From contig OZ024799.1 in the NCBI GenBank assembly GCA_964017045.1, positions 31,383,596-31,447,595 of the forward strand: a DNA stretch of 64,000 nt, in the 5' to 3' direction. Source of the DNA: Omphiscola glabra. Lineage: Eukaryota; Mollusca; Gastropoda; Lymnaeidae. Under the pieces are notes generated by a model that searched no databases, was not told the DNA's origin, and saw only the letters and a program-made list of their open reading frames with translations. Shown piece by piece: positions 37,011 through 49,605 of this stretch. The position numbers and the translations under genes were made by a program. Every line of letters starts with the position of its first letter. The first letter of the stretch is position 1.

Positions 37011-37370
37011 TTATCTAGACCTATGGCACATTATCCCCACATGGTATGAATGTCATGTCTCTATTCACTGTTTGAACCTAACTCCACCCCTCCACGTCAC
37101 TACATATCGCAGTGGACTTACTTCTCCTCTTTTCTTTCCTTCTTCCCTATTTAACCTTTCTCCCACTTACTTTCTGTCACAAATCTTTTGCTGCCCTCTT
37201 GGACACTACTTCTCAGCTAAGTGCTATAATATTTTTTATATTTTTTAATATATTTTTTTTTCGTTTTTTCTGTTTGTTCGCTGATAAAGGGTAACTGCCG
37301 ACACGTTCGTTGTTTTGTTGCGTTCCTTTTTTCAGGTTTAACTAGACTGTTTTACTAATTTCCTATTACA

Positions 37371-37427
37371 ATAGGGAGCGGCCTGCTTACAATAGGGAGC
37401 GGCCTGCTTACAATAGGGAGCGGCCTA
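37371..37427. repeat. Short tandem repeat, 3 copies
   Basis: Three copies of a 21-base unit containing ACAATAGGGAGCGGCCTGC. Confidence 0.85.
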
Positions 37428-37429
37428 TT

Positions 37430-38255
37430 CTTAGAACAATAATACTGCACAGGTATCTAGGTTTGCGTTTAACATATCGGATCATTAAATATATTGAACG
37501 CAGCGACATTTCATTTGCTCCAATATTTCATTAATTTTATTAAAAGAGCTATAAAAATGACAACTTACGAGTTGTTTGTTTGTTTGTTTGTTATAGATAA
37601 TATATTCACTATATTTTTTAACACATTTTTCTTTGTTTAAAAAAATATTAGAATGAAGTAGCCCCAGGGATGTAAACAAAGTGTGCAATTCAGATAATAT
37701 TTCAATGGAATTTTTTAAAAATTCACCGAGCTTTACTTTATAAATTGGTATAGCCTGTGTTTTGACCTAATTTTTGTTCAACGTAGAGAGCTGTAGCGTC
37801 CACCATATTTTATATGTTAAAATATGTACATGAGCCATGTCTTGGTGAAATATTATACATTTTATCTAATATGTAAATGTGAAAATGTGTCTTTAGTCTT
37901 TTTCGTTTTTGTTTGTACCGTATACATATAGATCTTGATCAAAGTTGACATACATAGTCGTTACACATACACTTCATTATCCAGAAGGAAATATTGACTA
38001 AGATTTTTTTTTTAATGAGCCATATAAATAAAATTAAAATAAATGGTTAAAGCTATACTAAACCTAGTACAAATGTACCTGAATATCTATATTGAAATAC
38101 TGGAGTCTTTAAACTCATAATTTTCAACACTTTCGGGGCTGGTGTCCCTAATTTCATTTTCTATATATTAGGTGTACTTAGATAACAATACAGGGTTATA
38201 CTTTCTACGCGAATTTATGAATGTAGGCCAAACTTCGTAGACAAGCCCTTTATAA
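37430..38255. other. Intergenic AT-rich DNA, nothing recognised
   Basis: No ORF of note, no element ends and no tandem repeat apart from a (GTTT)n-like run near 37573-37591. Confidence 0.5.
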
Positions 38256-38259
38256 CAGG

Positions 38260-38687
38260 TAACGCCGGCCTTATGTTAACTTTCGCCCTGTGCGAAGCAC
38301 CCGTTCAGTGCCCCCTTCCCTGTGCCTGTATGGCTCCGCTTTTTAACATGCACATTAAATTAGACTTAAGTTTTTATACGGTACGTTGTTCAATTTCCAC
38401 ACCCCCATTGGGGTTGTCCATAATCTGGTAAATACGGTATTAATATGTTAATTTTCACGCCCTTTCGGTTGGTCCCAATCCCAGTGTTAGTATCCAAATT
38501 CAGAATGCAACTTTCATTGCATGAAAACTCATTGTATAAAAAGCGATTGAACGAAAAGTTAGAATACCGTTTCTCGACCCCCGGACCCGAGGTTCACACT
38601 TCACTATAATAAACTAAAGGAACTTAAATATTTGGCCAAGGCGCCCCGTGTCATGGAACAGGTCGCACACCCTAAAGGCCGGCGTTA
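38260..38687. mobile_element. Candidate MITE with 13-bp terminal inverted repeats
   Basis: TAACGCCGGCCTT at 38260-38272 is matched by AAGGCCGGCGTTA at 38675-38687. The enclosed 428 bp is GC-richer than flanking DNA and has no coding sequence. The 8-bp flanks do not clearly match, so the superfamily is open. Confidence 0.55.
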
Positions 38688-39070
38688 TATCAGGGGTCTC
38701 AAAATCGCGATGTTTTCCTGCCTGATACCTGACAGTAAAGTTTAGTGTTAATGCGACCCGCGCGTTTTCTCAATTCTCATATCTATAATGTGACAATTCG
38801 CGACGGTTTCAGGCGAATCTCACCGACTAGTCTAATTCTGATTGTTTACTATGTTTGTATAGGTTTGGGCGTTGATTATAATGGTAAAAATCGTTTTAAA
38901 CCGGACTAAACGTTTTTTATTTTATAGCATTTTATGAGACAAACATGGCCACAAACATGGCCAAAGTGCAGTTTTGAGAAAACGCGCTTCGAATATTGTA
39001 TATACATATATCAAAAGTTTAAAAAGTTAGTTAGTGGGTAACGCACAACCATAATTGTGTAAATCGTTGT

Positions 39071-39244
39071 CAGTGGCGTAGCAAGCTTACAATACCGTTT
39101 TAGCGCCCCCCAATACCGTTTTAGCGCCCCCCCCCCTATTCGAAAACCATACAATATTATAGTAAAATATACCATTTGGCGCCCCTTTGTGAGTAGCGCC
39201 CGGGGCATGATGCCCCCCTTGCCCCCCCCCTCACTACGCCACTG
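39071..39244. mobile_element. MITE with CAGTGGCGTA ends and perfect 8-bp duplication
   Basis: 174 bp, CAGTGGCGTAGCAAGC ... CACTACGCCACTG. Flanked by ATCGTTGT on both sides (39063-39070 and 39245-39252). It contains a local duplication of AATACCGTTTTAGCGCCCCC and long C-runs. Confidence 0.92.
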
Positions 39245-39664
39245 ATCGTTGTAATCTGACATAATACCAAAAGAATCCCCATTAAAATGGTTGCCATTCT
39301 TTACGAGTGGCGGGTGTGGGAAATTCCGAACGTGTCACCTGGGTCACTTTCAAATAAGGGTTAATCAAAAAGGCATTTTCTACGACTAAATTCTCAAAAT
39401 TCATTCTCCCTACCATAGCATCTTTCTTCGAATCAATAATTCATAAATATTGCCTGCATACTCCTGCCTTCTGTTTGAACACGTGTTAGTTTTAAAATCG
39501 CTAGGCGAAACCGCCATATTTTTATTCTTATTGAATGTGTTTTTGTTTATTTACCAGAAGCTCATAATTGTCATAGAATTTATTAGGTGAATATTTATCA
39601 TTTAGATCGTCAGGAAATTTGTTTTCTTTACTAAGGATATAATGCCGTTATCAATGATACGCAA

Positions 39665-39800
39665 CATGACGTCCTGGTCAAGTTGAGTGTGGAGGTTAGG
39701 GGTGACGCAATATGACGCCCTTGTCTAGTTGTGTGTGGAGGTTAGGGGTGACGCAATATGACGTCCTGGTCTAGTTGAGTGTGGAGGTTAAGGGTGACGC
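39665..39800. repeat. 46-bp tandem repeat, 3 copies
   Basis: Unit contains GACGTCCTGGTCTAGTTGAG followed by TGTGGAGGTTAGGGGTGACG; the third copy is slightly diverged. Confidence 0.88.
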
Positions 39801-40254
39801 GAAGCTCAATAGCCGAGTTTTAATGTCTTGTTGGCCTAATTTTTGGAACAAAATATCATAAGTATGTGCGGTGATTTGCTAGTGATTGAGCCAAAATTTA
39901 CGTAGATTTAATTTGATGTAACTAAAACTAGAAAATTGTATTTTGATTTCAATATCAGCCGAACGGTCATTGTTACAAACGTTTTTTTTTTCAAAGCTAG
40001 CGCATAACTAACTTTGGTGACATAAGACTGAACCGCCGTGGAGGGTCACTAATTACATTGTTATTTTAAATTATCGAGCGCTAGATATTTCGTACGTCAG
40101 AAATTACGTCACAATTCGGGAATTCACTCCCTGACTATTGCAGCCCCATTTAATGTGTTTGTTTCTAAATCTCCCCCAAGAGCAAAGTCACGTGATACGT
40201 GAGTGTTACCGCGTGGAGGGGAAATATATTTTATGACACAGTGAAAACACATTT

Positions 40255-41883
40255 TTGTGTCACCCGACCCTAGTCACGTCTTTCTCAAAACCTGCTGTGA
40301 AGAGAAAGGTTGGCGATGAGCAGAGACAATTTCAGGAAAGGTGGGAGACAGACTACAGGGGCATTCCGACGTGCCATTTACGCACCGAGAAAGTTGCGGT
40401 GCACAAGGAGTACAACATCAAACGTCATTATTTAACCAGACATGCCGAGGAGTATGCAAACTACCAGGGAGATGAGAGAGAGAGGCCCGGGTCGCTAAAC
40501 TTAAAACATCTCAAATGCGGCAGCAAGATTTTTTCAAGAAAGCAAACAAAGAAAGTGATGCAACAGTTGAAGCCAGTTACGTGGTGAGTGAGATGCTTGC
40601 TGAGGCGGAAAAGTCATTCAAAGAAGGCGAGTTCATCAAAAATTGCATGTTACAAGCAGAGGCGTAACAACGGCTCGGCATTGGGGCAGTTGTCAAGGAC
40701 GCCGGCCTGCGCCTGTTCAAAAGTACGCCCCTAAATCTCTAATTTTTTAATTTTTATTATTTAAAAAATAAATTAGCCAAGGGCGCCAAAAGCCCAGTTA
40801 CGCCCCTGGTTACAAGCTGCAAGTATGGTCTGTCAGCAAAATAAGAGTCGGTTTAGCAACATCAGGCTTTCAGCCAACACAGTGGCTGATGCGTATTGTT
40901 ATCAATCTCTTTTTTAAGTGTATGGCTCGCTCTAAAACAGTACACAACAAAAGACGACACCAAATGATAAATACAATAACAAAGAATACGATACTCAAAC
41001 CAGGGCCAATTACAATTAATAAGCTTTAATATTTTAATTATAAGGAATTACAAAATCAAAAGAAACATTATTAAAATTATTGACTTACTGTACTTGTACC
41101 GGTACGATGTTAAATAAAACACAATGTGCAAAAAAGGGTACAATGATAAAAGAAATCTACACACACATAGTAAACAAATCTCTGTCTCGCAGCAAAATAA
41201 CACATGCTCCAAGTATCTCGTGATAAATGATCTGCTCCCTTTCACACCACCCGTCTCCACACCCTTTTATAGTCTATTCTACTCATTTTTCGAGAACGGC
41301 CTTACGCATTGTTTTCCTTTCCAGTTTTCTCAAGATTTTTCTACAATATTCGAATCATGAAACAGGCCATTTTTGTTAATTGTAGCAGAGGTCAACGGTA
41401 GACTTATTGTCTGCTAGAGTTCATGACGTAAACACACGTCGTCTACATAAATGCGCTTTGCCACATTTATGTGCTGTCGGGTCACATTTAGGATAAACTG
41501 TGTGAGAAAGGAAAACATTTCCATGCATACTCAGTCGCTCTTGACGAGGACACAAACGTTACTGACACTGCACATCTCGCAATCTATGTCAGTGGTGTTG
41601 ATGATAATTTTGAAGTGATTAAAATGCATGGCCAGACCATGGCATCGCTTAGAAGATATTCTGCCAGCTGTGTGATGTCATTGTGGATGCCGTTTTACCG
41701 TGGAAAAAATGTTGCAGGATTAACAATCGACGAAGTGCCATCAATGACAGGGAAAATAAATGGAATCGTGACACATTGTCAAATAAAACTAAAAAAAGGA
41801 GGGTGTGGAAGAGACGGTGCCCTACACAGCATTATCCATCACAGGCCCTTTGCAGCAAATGCCTGAAGTTTTACAATGTGTAG
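40255..41883 (+). pseudogene. hAT-family transposase pseudogene (GTF2IRD2/ZBED5-like), interrupted
   Basis: Successive plus-strand pieces follow the order of GTF2IRD2/EPM2AIP1-like hAT transposases. KRKVGDEQRQFQERWETDY and VAVHKEYNIKRHYLTRH (zinc-finger region) come first. After a frameshift near 40490 follow VAKLKTSQMRQQDFFKKA, EASYVVSEMLAE and EGEFIKNCML. A MITE interrupts at 40657-40808, then ASMVCQQNKSRFSNIRLS resumes. About 600 bases of unrelated DNA follow, then HAYSVALDEDTNVTDTAHLA, MHGQTMAS, PSMTGKINGI and, in another frame, QALCSKCLKF. Frameshifts, two interruptions and missing blocks make it non-functional. The C-terminal dimerisation region was not found. Confidence 0.8.
40657..40808. 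mobile_element. MITE (GAGGCGTAAC subfamily) inserted in the transposase pseudogene
   Basis: 152 bp starting CAGAGGCGTAAC and ending GTTACGCCCCTG, flanked by a perfect 8-bp duplication GTTACAAG (40649-40656 and 40809-40816). It is the same subfamily as 50689-50842 in the opposite orientation; both share GCATTGGGGCAGTTG, GCCGGCCTGCGCC and AAATCTCTAATT blocks. Confidence 0.93.
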
Positions 41884-42534
41884 TCTGAAACTGTGAAATG
41901 CATCAACATGTCTTTTGAAAAATATAATAGGTTTAAAATCAACAACTTTTCCCTTGTATTTTTCTTTAGTTTGAAGAGTTAGCTCCCCCCCCCCCCAACC
42001 CTTACCAACTACTGTAACAAATTTGATAGTCATTTTTGTGGCATCCGTCATTCACAATGTGACGATGGTGTAGACATCTCAAGTCGATCACCTCTCTCCG
42101 CGCATCTGGATAGCCCAAGGGAAGATCGCGTGAGGATGATACAGCTTGGTACAAGGAGTTGCGGGAATTAATTTAGTGTGCCAATGTTTCCATCTCATGG
42201 TTTGAATGGAGTCCCATCCACCCGCGGTGTCCGGTGACGTTTTTGCTTGTCTATGCTTTTGCTATGGATTGCCTTAGTTTAGACAGCTCGGCCAACCAGC
42301 AAGCATGATAGAATAACAGATTTTCGGTATGATTCTTACGATACATCGGTACCTTCTCTCCCATTCTTCACACGGCTCACAAACCACGATAGACATTTAA
42401 CACCATGAATACTGTTATCTCACATCACTAATTTTAATCGAATAGACTGTTACACTGTTAGTGTTAGGGAATTTTCTTTTAGTGAAAACTTATTTTAAAA
42501 AACGATCTTTTTAAAAACAAAATAAATAAATATA

Positions 42535-42777
42535 CAGGGCGGCCCAGAAAAAGTGAGAACATCTCGTAACAAAGGGTTATATAATTGAATTAATATATTG
42601 TTTTGTCATTTACAGTTGTAGGAAAATTATGACGCAAATCAGAAAACATGTTCAATATGCCCCCCTCCTCCCCCCCCCCCCTATTCCTTCTCCGCAACGA
42701 CTTTTTGTAAGCGTTGGCGCTTCGTTTATGCTTCTGACAATAAAGCGAAGTTATCACATTCTTTTGGGCACACCCTG
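42535..42777. mobile_element. Tc1/mariner-type MITE
   Basis: 243 bp with terminal inverted repeats CAGGGCGGCCCAGAAAAAGT and, read inward from the other end, CAGGGTGTGCCCAAAAGAAT. The dinucleotide TA lies immediately outside both ends, as expected for IS630/Tc1/mariner insertion. No transposase is encoded. Confidence 0.75.
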
Positions 42778-42959
42778 TAGACCTTAATCTATTATTACAA
42801 TTAACTGTTTCGTAACTCAGTTGTAATTTTTTTTCCCCCCATTATTTTTGTGAAACGCTGAAAACAAACCCGATTTCTACACAGAGGGAAAAAAGGGCTT
42901 ACTGATACGACAATCACAAAAAATAAACACACAGTTCGACAACGAAACACTTATTTATT

Positions 42960-45900
42960 TCTAATAAGGGAAGAAAAGTGAAGCAGAAAGTATGAGCTCA
43001 TTTAAACATCCATCTACAAGAATCAAAATCAAAGTTTTGTAAAGGTAATCAAAAAATTTTTTATTATGCAATTACAACAAAATAAAGGTTTCGGTTAGGA
43101 TATCAACAAATCAAAACAAAACATCCAGCCAATGTTTGTGTAAAAAGATGTTTTTATTTAGATTGTATCTCAAGCACATCCTTAAACAGCTGGTTAAATC
43201 AGATGGAACACATGGATGCCTCATGTAAGAAGTTCAGACACTAAACTTGGGAGCAGGATGGGGGGGAGAACCCAGTAATAATAATAGTAGTCTGAGAATC
43301 ATCAGAAATCAATCATAGGGTGAAAATTAATGTAAAACATCTGAATTAAAAAAGGTAATAAAATATTAACAAAACAAAAACAACTTAAGTTTGCATAAAA
43401 AATGTTGTTGATCACTTCTAACGGGAAATTTTTTCTTAATTTAAAAAGTAGAAGACTAGTTAAAAAAATAATAATTAATGATTGAAGTGTTATTTAAAAA
43501 AGAAATGTATTTTTATCTCAGTTGTCCAACAATATTTTTGTGCTTTTAAATAATAATGTTGTTTCTTTTGTGTTAAAATAATTGTTTTGACTTTTTACAG
43601 TAGTCAGTAGTAAATTAAAATAATAGTAATCAAAATATATGCACTTAAAATAATTTTTCCCAGAACTCAATTTAAAAAAAAAGCCTACACAATTTAATGG
43701 AACTTTAATTATATCTTAGGTTTTAATTAAATCTAATTTACAATGATAAAAATACCTGAAAATAAAGTTTGAAACTGATTTGTTTCATTAAAGAGATAAA
43801 AATCGATTTTATGTTAAATGTTTTGGATCAGTGTAAAAACAATAGAATTTCAGAAATGAAAGCATAATTAGAATGAATTATCCATAATTAAACTAGAAGT
43901 AAAATAAACAGTAAATAGGAAATAAAGAAATCCAATTCACAATGCATTATTAGTAATAATTTTTTTTTCAAAACTTTGGCTTGTCCATTAGAAAAATGGG
44001 TAAGTAATTAATGAAAAGAAAACACGTGGCTTTAAAATATTTTGCAAAATTACAGGCAAAATTGTGGGCTTAAAACAGCATTCAGTGTCACCAAATAACT
44101 AGTACACATATTTGAAAACCTATAACATCCTGTTCCAAGTATCAAAATATTTACAAGTAAATATAAATATAATAAAAGAAGTGCATCTTATTATGAAAGA
44201 AATCGAAAAACACAGAATGGTAAAATTAAATCAGCTCCTAAAATCAACTGAGAAAGCTTATTCCTATCTACATGCTGTACAACTAATGCTAGCATCATAA
44301 ACAGCAAAAACTTCATCTAGTTCTTACCAATGTCAAATCTAACTTTTAATTATTTTGTTACATTTGATTTACTATCTTTTTGCATTATGAAGCACAGTTG
44401 CAAGGTCTTAAGTTTATGAACTACGGAATAACACGCTAGATGTATTCACTAAACTGTAAGCCTACTACACACATTTCTGTAACGAGTTAAACTGATTTTA
44501 AAGGCAAAGAGATGTTATATATGCTTAAGTCCAATGTGGATGATCTGCCAACATAAGGTATTTTGGAACTTTAAAGAGATCTCAATTTGAAATGAAAGTT
44601 TTATTTCTGGCCACTGGAAGGCTGTTAATATGATCTTCATAGATTATAGACATACAGGTGTGCCTAGTTCTAAAATAGAGAATAAAGGCTGCGAAAATTT
44701 TCATCCGGGTACCAGAAGTGAGAGGTTGGGATTAAAAAACTATCTAAAATATTATTGTTGGGTTTGTAAGACAAAATTTGGTATCAAATGAAAGATAATT
44801 GAATGGATTATATGTTTGTAAACTGCGTGTCCGGGTCCATTTTGACTAAATGCCATTCGCATGTCATTTGTGGTAGTTTATTTAAGTTAAACTGAAGAAT
44901 TAATTTTACAAACATATAGTCCCCTTCTGGTACCTGGGTACGAATAGACACTTTGGAGAATATAATGTGATCCATTGGCTAACAGGAATTTATGTGTCAA
45001 ATTTGCAAAAATAGATTAGGTTTTTTAAAAAATAAATTCATATTAGCCTTACCCCCATTATGTTAAAAAAGTGAAATAAATGCATTTGGGGAAAAAGTGC
45101 TCAAAGTAAAGTATCAAGCTAAAAATATGTATTTAAATGCAGATGCTTCATCAAAAAAAAAAAAAGGGGGTGGGGGGGTGGGAAAAAAAATGGGAATTGA
45201 AAAGCTGAGACAACATTCAGGCATTTTCAATATCTCCACTGTTACATTGAAATGTGATTCTCAAACCACAAGATTAAAAGTGCTCGAAGGAAGTAATAAA
45301 AATGTAAAAAGAAACAAATTATAATAAGAGATTCTTTACTAGTTCTAGAGTGTGATTTAATAAAAATCTGGATTATGTAATCATTTGTAACTAATAAATC
45401 AATCATTTTAATTATCATTCTATTAAAAAACATGGATTTCAAATAACAAGCAATGTTTAAACCTTTCAAGAGCATTTAAATGCATTGGCATTGAGTGACT
45501 GTGTTACATGTCGATTAAAATATTATCATTAATTCAAAAAAATTATTTAGAATGTATATACAAGTTGAGTAAAAATTTAACATCACAATGCTGAAGTAAT
45601 TTGAGAAGAAAAAAAAAAAGAACTGAACCACCATTACAGATGTCTTTCACCAACATTGTTCTGACCACAGGAGGGTGAGTGAAAGATAATAATATATATA
45701 TCATGGTTACCATCTATATACATATTTGCAATATTGGATCATGTATCACAAAGTATTTATTCAATATTTAATAATGTTTGCAAAAAACTGTCGTTGCACA
45801 TTTTGATTAATATGAGGAAGGAGAGAGGAAAACAAAGATATGACTCCTTAACTTCTCTTCTATTCTTGTGGCTAAATCAAGTGACAAGACTGAATAATTA

Positions 45901-48580
45901 AAGTACACATCATAATGGAATCTGTTGAAGCAATGCTGAACTGTGGTGTTCTTTAGGAATGAAAAAAGGTTTTGGGGCATATGAAAAATGAATACATGTA
46001 GTACTGATAATTTCATTAACATCAGACCTGTCCCATAACATTTTTATAGCTTTATTATAATGCATTTTTCTTAATTTCTTTTTTTTTTTTAGTGAATGGT
46101 TTCCTTGGGTCAACAAAAAATGCTGATAAGGATATTTGAAAATTATCACAAACATCAAAATGTCTTGCAGTGTTGTGAAATTCTCTTCAAGTGAACAGGA
46201 GGAAACTAGAGTTACCTTAATTATGTAGGTAAGAAAGGTTAGATATTTGTACCGACTAACCTTGAAGCTGCTATATTATTAGAAAGGTGAAGAAGTGTAT
46301 TGTCCTTGTAAGATGCATGTGATAGAAAGGTAATAAAAAAATACATCCCAAAATAATGAACAGAAGGCTTTTCAATTCTCTAAAAGGATTCCATAAAGTA
46401 TGTGTTATGGAAAAAGATGACATAAACTTTACAGAAACAATTGATACAACAACTCAAAATTAGTTGCCAGAGATATTAGAATTGTAAAATTTAACTTCTA
46501 GCATGTGCATCCCCCAAAACAATTGTTTGGCACTCTTATGAGAATAAAATTCTTTCAAGGTATACATGAGCTAAAGAACTAATTATAATGAACTAAATAT
46601 AACACAGATGAAAAATGAGGTATATTGTGTTACAATAATGCCAATTTAATTTTGAAAGTTTTAATGAAAAATTCACATAGACACATATGAGTTTGGAGAT
46701 CAGGTCTTGCTAAAACTTTTGTTATGAGGAAATGAACATTAACTTCAAATGGATGAGAGTGTTAAGGGTTACAAGGGATTTATTTAAGAGTACCCAGCAA
46801 AAGAAATTCTTAAAGTACTTGATTGTAAGGGGTTTTATACACTCAGGTTACACAGGCGTTTAATGAAATAGTAATTAACAGAGGTAAACTTTGGAGGAGA
46901 AAAATATGGTGCAAAACCATGCAGGCATTTAGTGTCTCTTGCCAGTTTAATGTTAAGGCAAAAAAAAGAGAAAAATTAGAAAGAAAATAAGTTAGCCTAT
47001 ATTGTAAATTACCAGAATATGTGGATAAGTTAAAATAGCATTGACAACAACATGCTTGTATGTGATGAATTGAAAAAGTGCATCTTTTCAAGGATTAATA
47101 CTTTTATCAAAATAACAAACTGGAATTTATTTTTGAGATTTAAAAGAATTAACAATGTTTTAAAAAGGTTAGAATTTAAATTAGGGGAATATTTTTTTTT
47201 CTTCTAGAAAATGAGCAAGGTCATTAACTAAAATTTACAGTGGCTTTCAAAACAAAGGTTATTCGGAAATTAATGTTAGTGAACTAGCTGAGTTCTGCTG
47301 ATCTCCCTTGTTTCATCAGTTAATCTGCAACAAATATTGCCTCTTTTTTATTTTAAATAAATAAGAACATCTTTATTGTTAAACTCCCCTTTAAAAGAGT
47401 AAACCTACTAAAAAGAGGGCAGCTTAACAGAAACATTAAAAAAAAAAAAATTGGAATTAAAGCTCTTTAGTTTAAAATTAAATGTTTATTACAGCAGAAG
47501 AGAAAATATGTTTTCTTTTCTTTTCATCAAGATAACTTATTTATAACTTTTTTATTGGCAAAATTACAAGAGGAAATATCTTATGGACCTGTTTGCGTTA
47601 TATTAATCAAGAAAGAATTTGAATGATATTGGATTTTTAAAAAATGAACTTTTGAAAATGTAATTCAACCTGCAATTACATACGTCATGATCGTGAGTTA
47701 GTTCCCTTTGATATAATTTTAATAATTTTAAAATAATATTTTAAAATTTTTTTAGGCCTATATATTCCATAAAAAAAGTCAATGAAGATGAATGCAGTAA
47801 TGTCTAAGATAATCCCCCATTATTATGCTTACAGTACTCAAAGTAGTTATAATTTTGTAACACTTTCAAATATAGCCTTGCATGCATCACAACACCTTTC
47901 ATGTTATCTTCACTAAGAAGACCTTTGACTTGAAATTGGAAATGAAAATAGCGGCACACGTATTTTTAAAAATTCTTTTGCTTATTAAAAATATTTGCAT
48001 AATAGCACATACCACTGAATTGGCGGATACGTGCATGACTCATTTCATGTATTTAGTACGGCAGTACGGCAAATCAAATATACTTGCTAAACCTTGCAAA
48101 TTAGATTAAAAATCAATTAATATGTTTGGCAAGCACATACAGAAAATAATTGTGTCAGATTCAGGCAACTATAAAAAAAAATGGATTTAATTCTTATTTA
48201 AATTTGAGAAGTAAAAATGTCTAAACACAGAAGTGGACATTGTATACGAATTGCAAACAACATATCGCCCTATAACCTTTTATGACATGTATCACTTTAT
48301 TCACACAAATCTTTAGAAGGAGTACTTTAATCATATAACATATAGCGCAATGAATATTAGGGCTTTTATTTAGAATTTTAAGCAATCAAAATGAGTTTAC
48401 TTCATTTGTTAAAAAAGTAAAATGCAATATCTTTTACAAATCAGAAAAGCTAATTGAAATTATTATTCAACTGGTAAACAAATGATATTTCTGCCATTAT
48501 AAGCAATGATTCACCTCAAGGCCAACCCTTTCCCACATTCGCTCTATCTTTAGATTTTTTTAAATGTTACCTTTTCAACC
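42960..48580. other. Repeat-poor AT-rich block; possible Shal 3' UTR or spacer
   Basis: About 5.6 kb without a long ORF, tandem array or recognisable element ends, in contrast to the transposon-rich DNA on both sides. It lies downstream of the minus-strand Shal gene. A TTTATT (AATAAA on the minus strand) near 42952 would fit a very distal polyadenylation site. This is only a position-based guess. Confidence 0.3.
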
Positions 48581-48652
48581 TATGTAGCATGTAGCAATAA
48601 ATGTAGTGTGTAGCAATAAATGTAGTATGTAGCAATAAATGTAGTATGTAGC
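48578..48652. repeat. Short tandem repeat (TGTAGCAATAAATGTAGTA), about 4 copies
   Basis: Unit of about 20 bases repeated four times with small changes. Confidence 0.8.
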
Positions 48653-49135
48653 AAAAAAAAACAAACATTTACTTAAAATAAAATAGTTGCAGCTATAATT
48701 AGAAGCACTGTCATAACCTTATGGCTTAGACACAGGGGCCCAACCAAACTATTGATTTATTGTAATGTCCCTGTAAAATTCTGAGGAATAAGACGCTTCC
48801 TCATTATAAGACCTATTCTACTTTCCCTTTTTCAGCAATGTCCTTTTAGTTTTAGCCGTCTTCATACTGTCTTAATAAATTACGGCATAAATTAAACTTT
48901 AAAAAAAAAAATGTCTTATTTGTCTATTGGAAATTCTGTCAATTAAATAAATTATCCTGAGTATTCAACTATTGGTATCCAATTAAAAAAAAAAGTAATT
49001 AAATTACCAGAGTACAGAAAAAATGCAAGTTTTTCCTATTTCAAAATACATCTTTGTTTTTTTTTTGTAGAAAAGAAAAGAGTATTTTTGAAATGTTGTT
49101 CTATATGTGGCTGGACGTTTTAAAAATCCACAACT

Positions 49136-49338
49136 GTATTGGGCTGCCCCTCCCATTGGGCTGCCCCTCCTATTGGGCTGCCCCTCCCATCGGGCTGCCC
49201 CTCCTATTGTGCTGCCCCTCCCATCGGGCTGCCCCTCCTATTGGGCTGCCCCTCCCATCGGGCTGCCCCTCCTATTGTGCTGACCCTCCCATCGGGCTGC
49301 CCCTCCTATTGGGCTGCCCCTCCCATTGGGCTGCCCCT
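49136..49338. repeat. 17-bp tandem repeat, about 12 copies
   Basis: Unit GGGCTGCCCCTCCCATT, alternating with CCTATT and CCATCG variants. The Gly-Leu-Pro-like open frames across it follow from its composition and are not a gene. Confidence 0.92.
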
Positions 49339-49459
49339 ACAAAGGAATGACTGTCTTCAAATCAGTTTGGTTTTAACTAAGTCTCAAATTTCATCTAAAA
49401 AATTAATTTAATTAGACATATTTTATAACTTGTTTCTAAGCACAGACAAACAAAACGGT

Positions 49460-49605
49460 CAATGGCACAGCTAGAGGTAGTGCCACCCAGAGAGGTGAGG
49501 GTGTCAAGATTTGTAACGCCCCCCCCCCCTTCCCAAAGAAACTCTGCAGTTGGCTGAAAATGCTGCTTCTCGATATAATGAAAGATGTGCCAACCTACAC
49601 CATTG
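49460..49605. mobile_element. Degenerate MITE of the CAGTGGCGTA family
   Basis: Ends CAATGGCACAGCTAG ... CTACACCATTG are decayed. The core TCTGCAGTTGGCTGAAAATG matches 53609-53771 and, reverse-complemented, 35304-35469. No matching target duplication was found. Confidence 0.65.

Noticed and set aside
49054..49411. Open frames rich in Gly-Leu-Pro
   Set aside because: Translation of the 17-bp repeat GGGCTGCCCCTCCCATT, which stays open in several frames.
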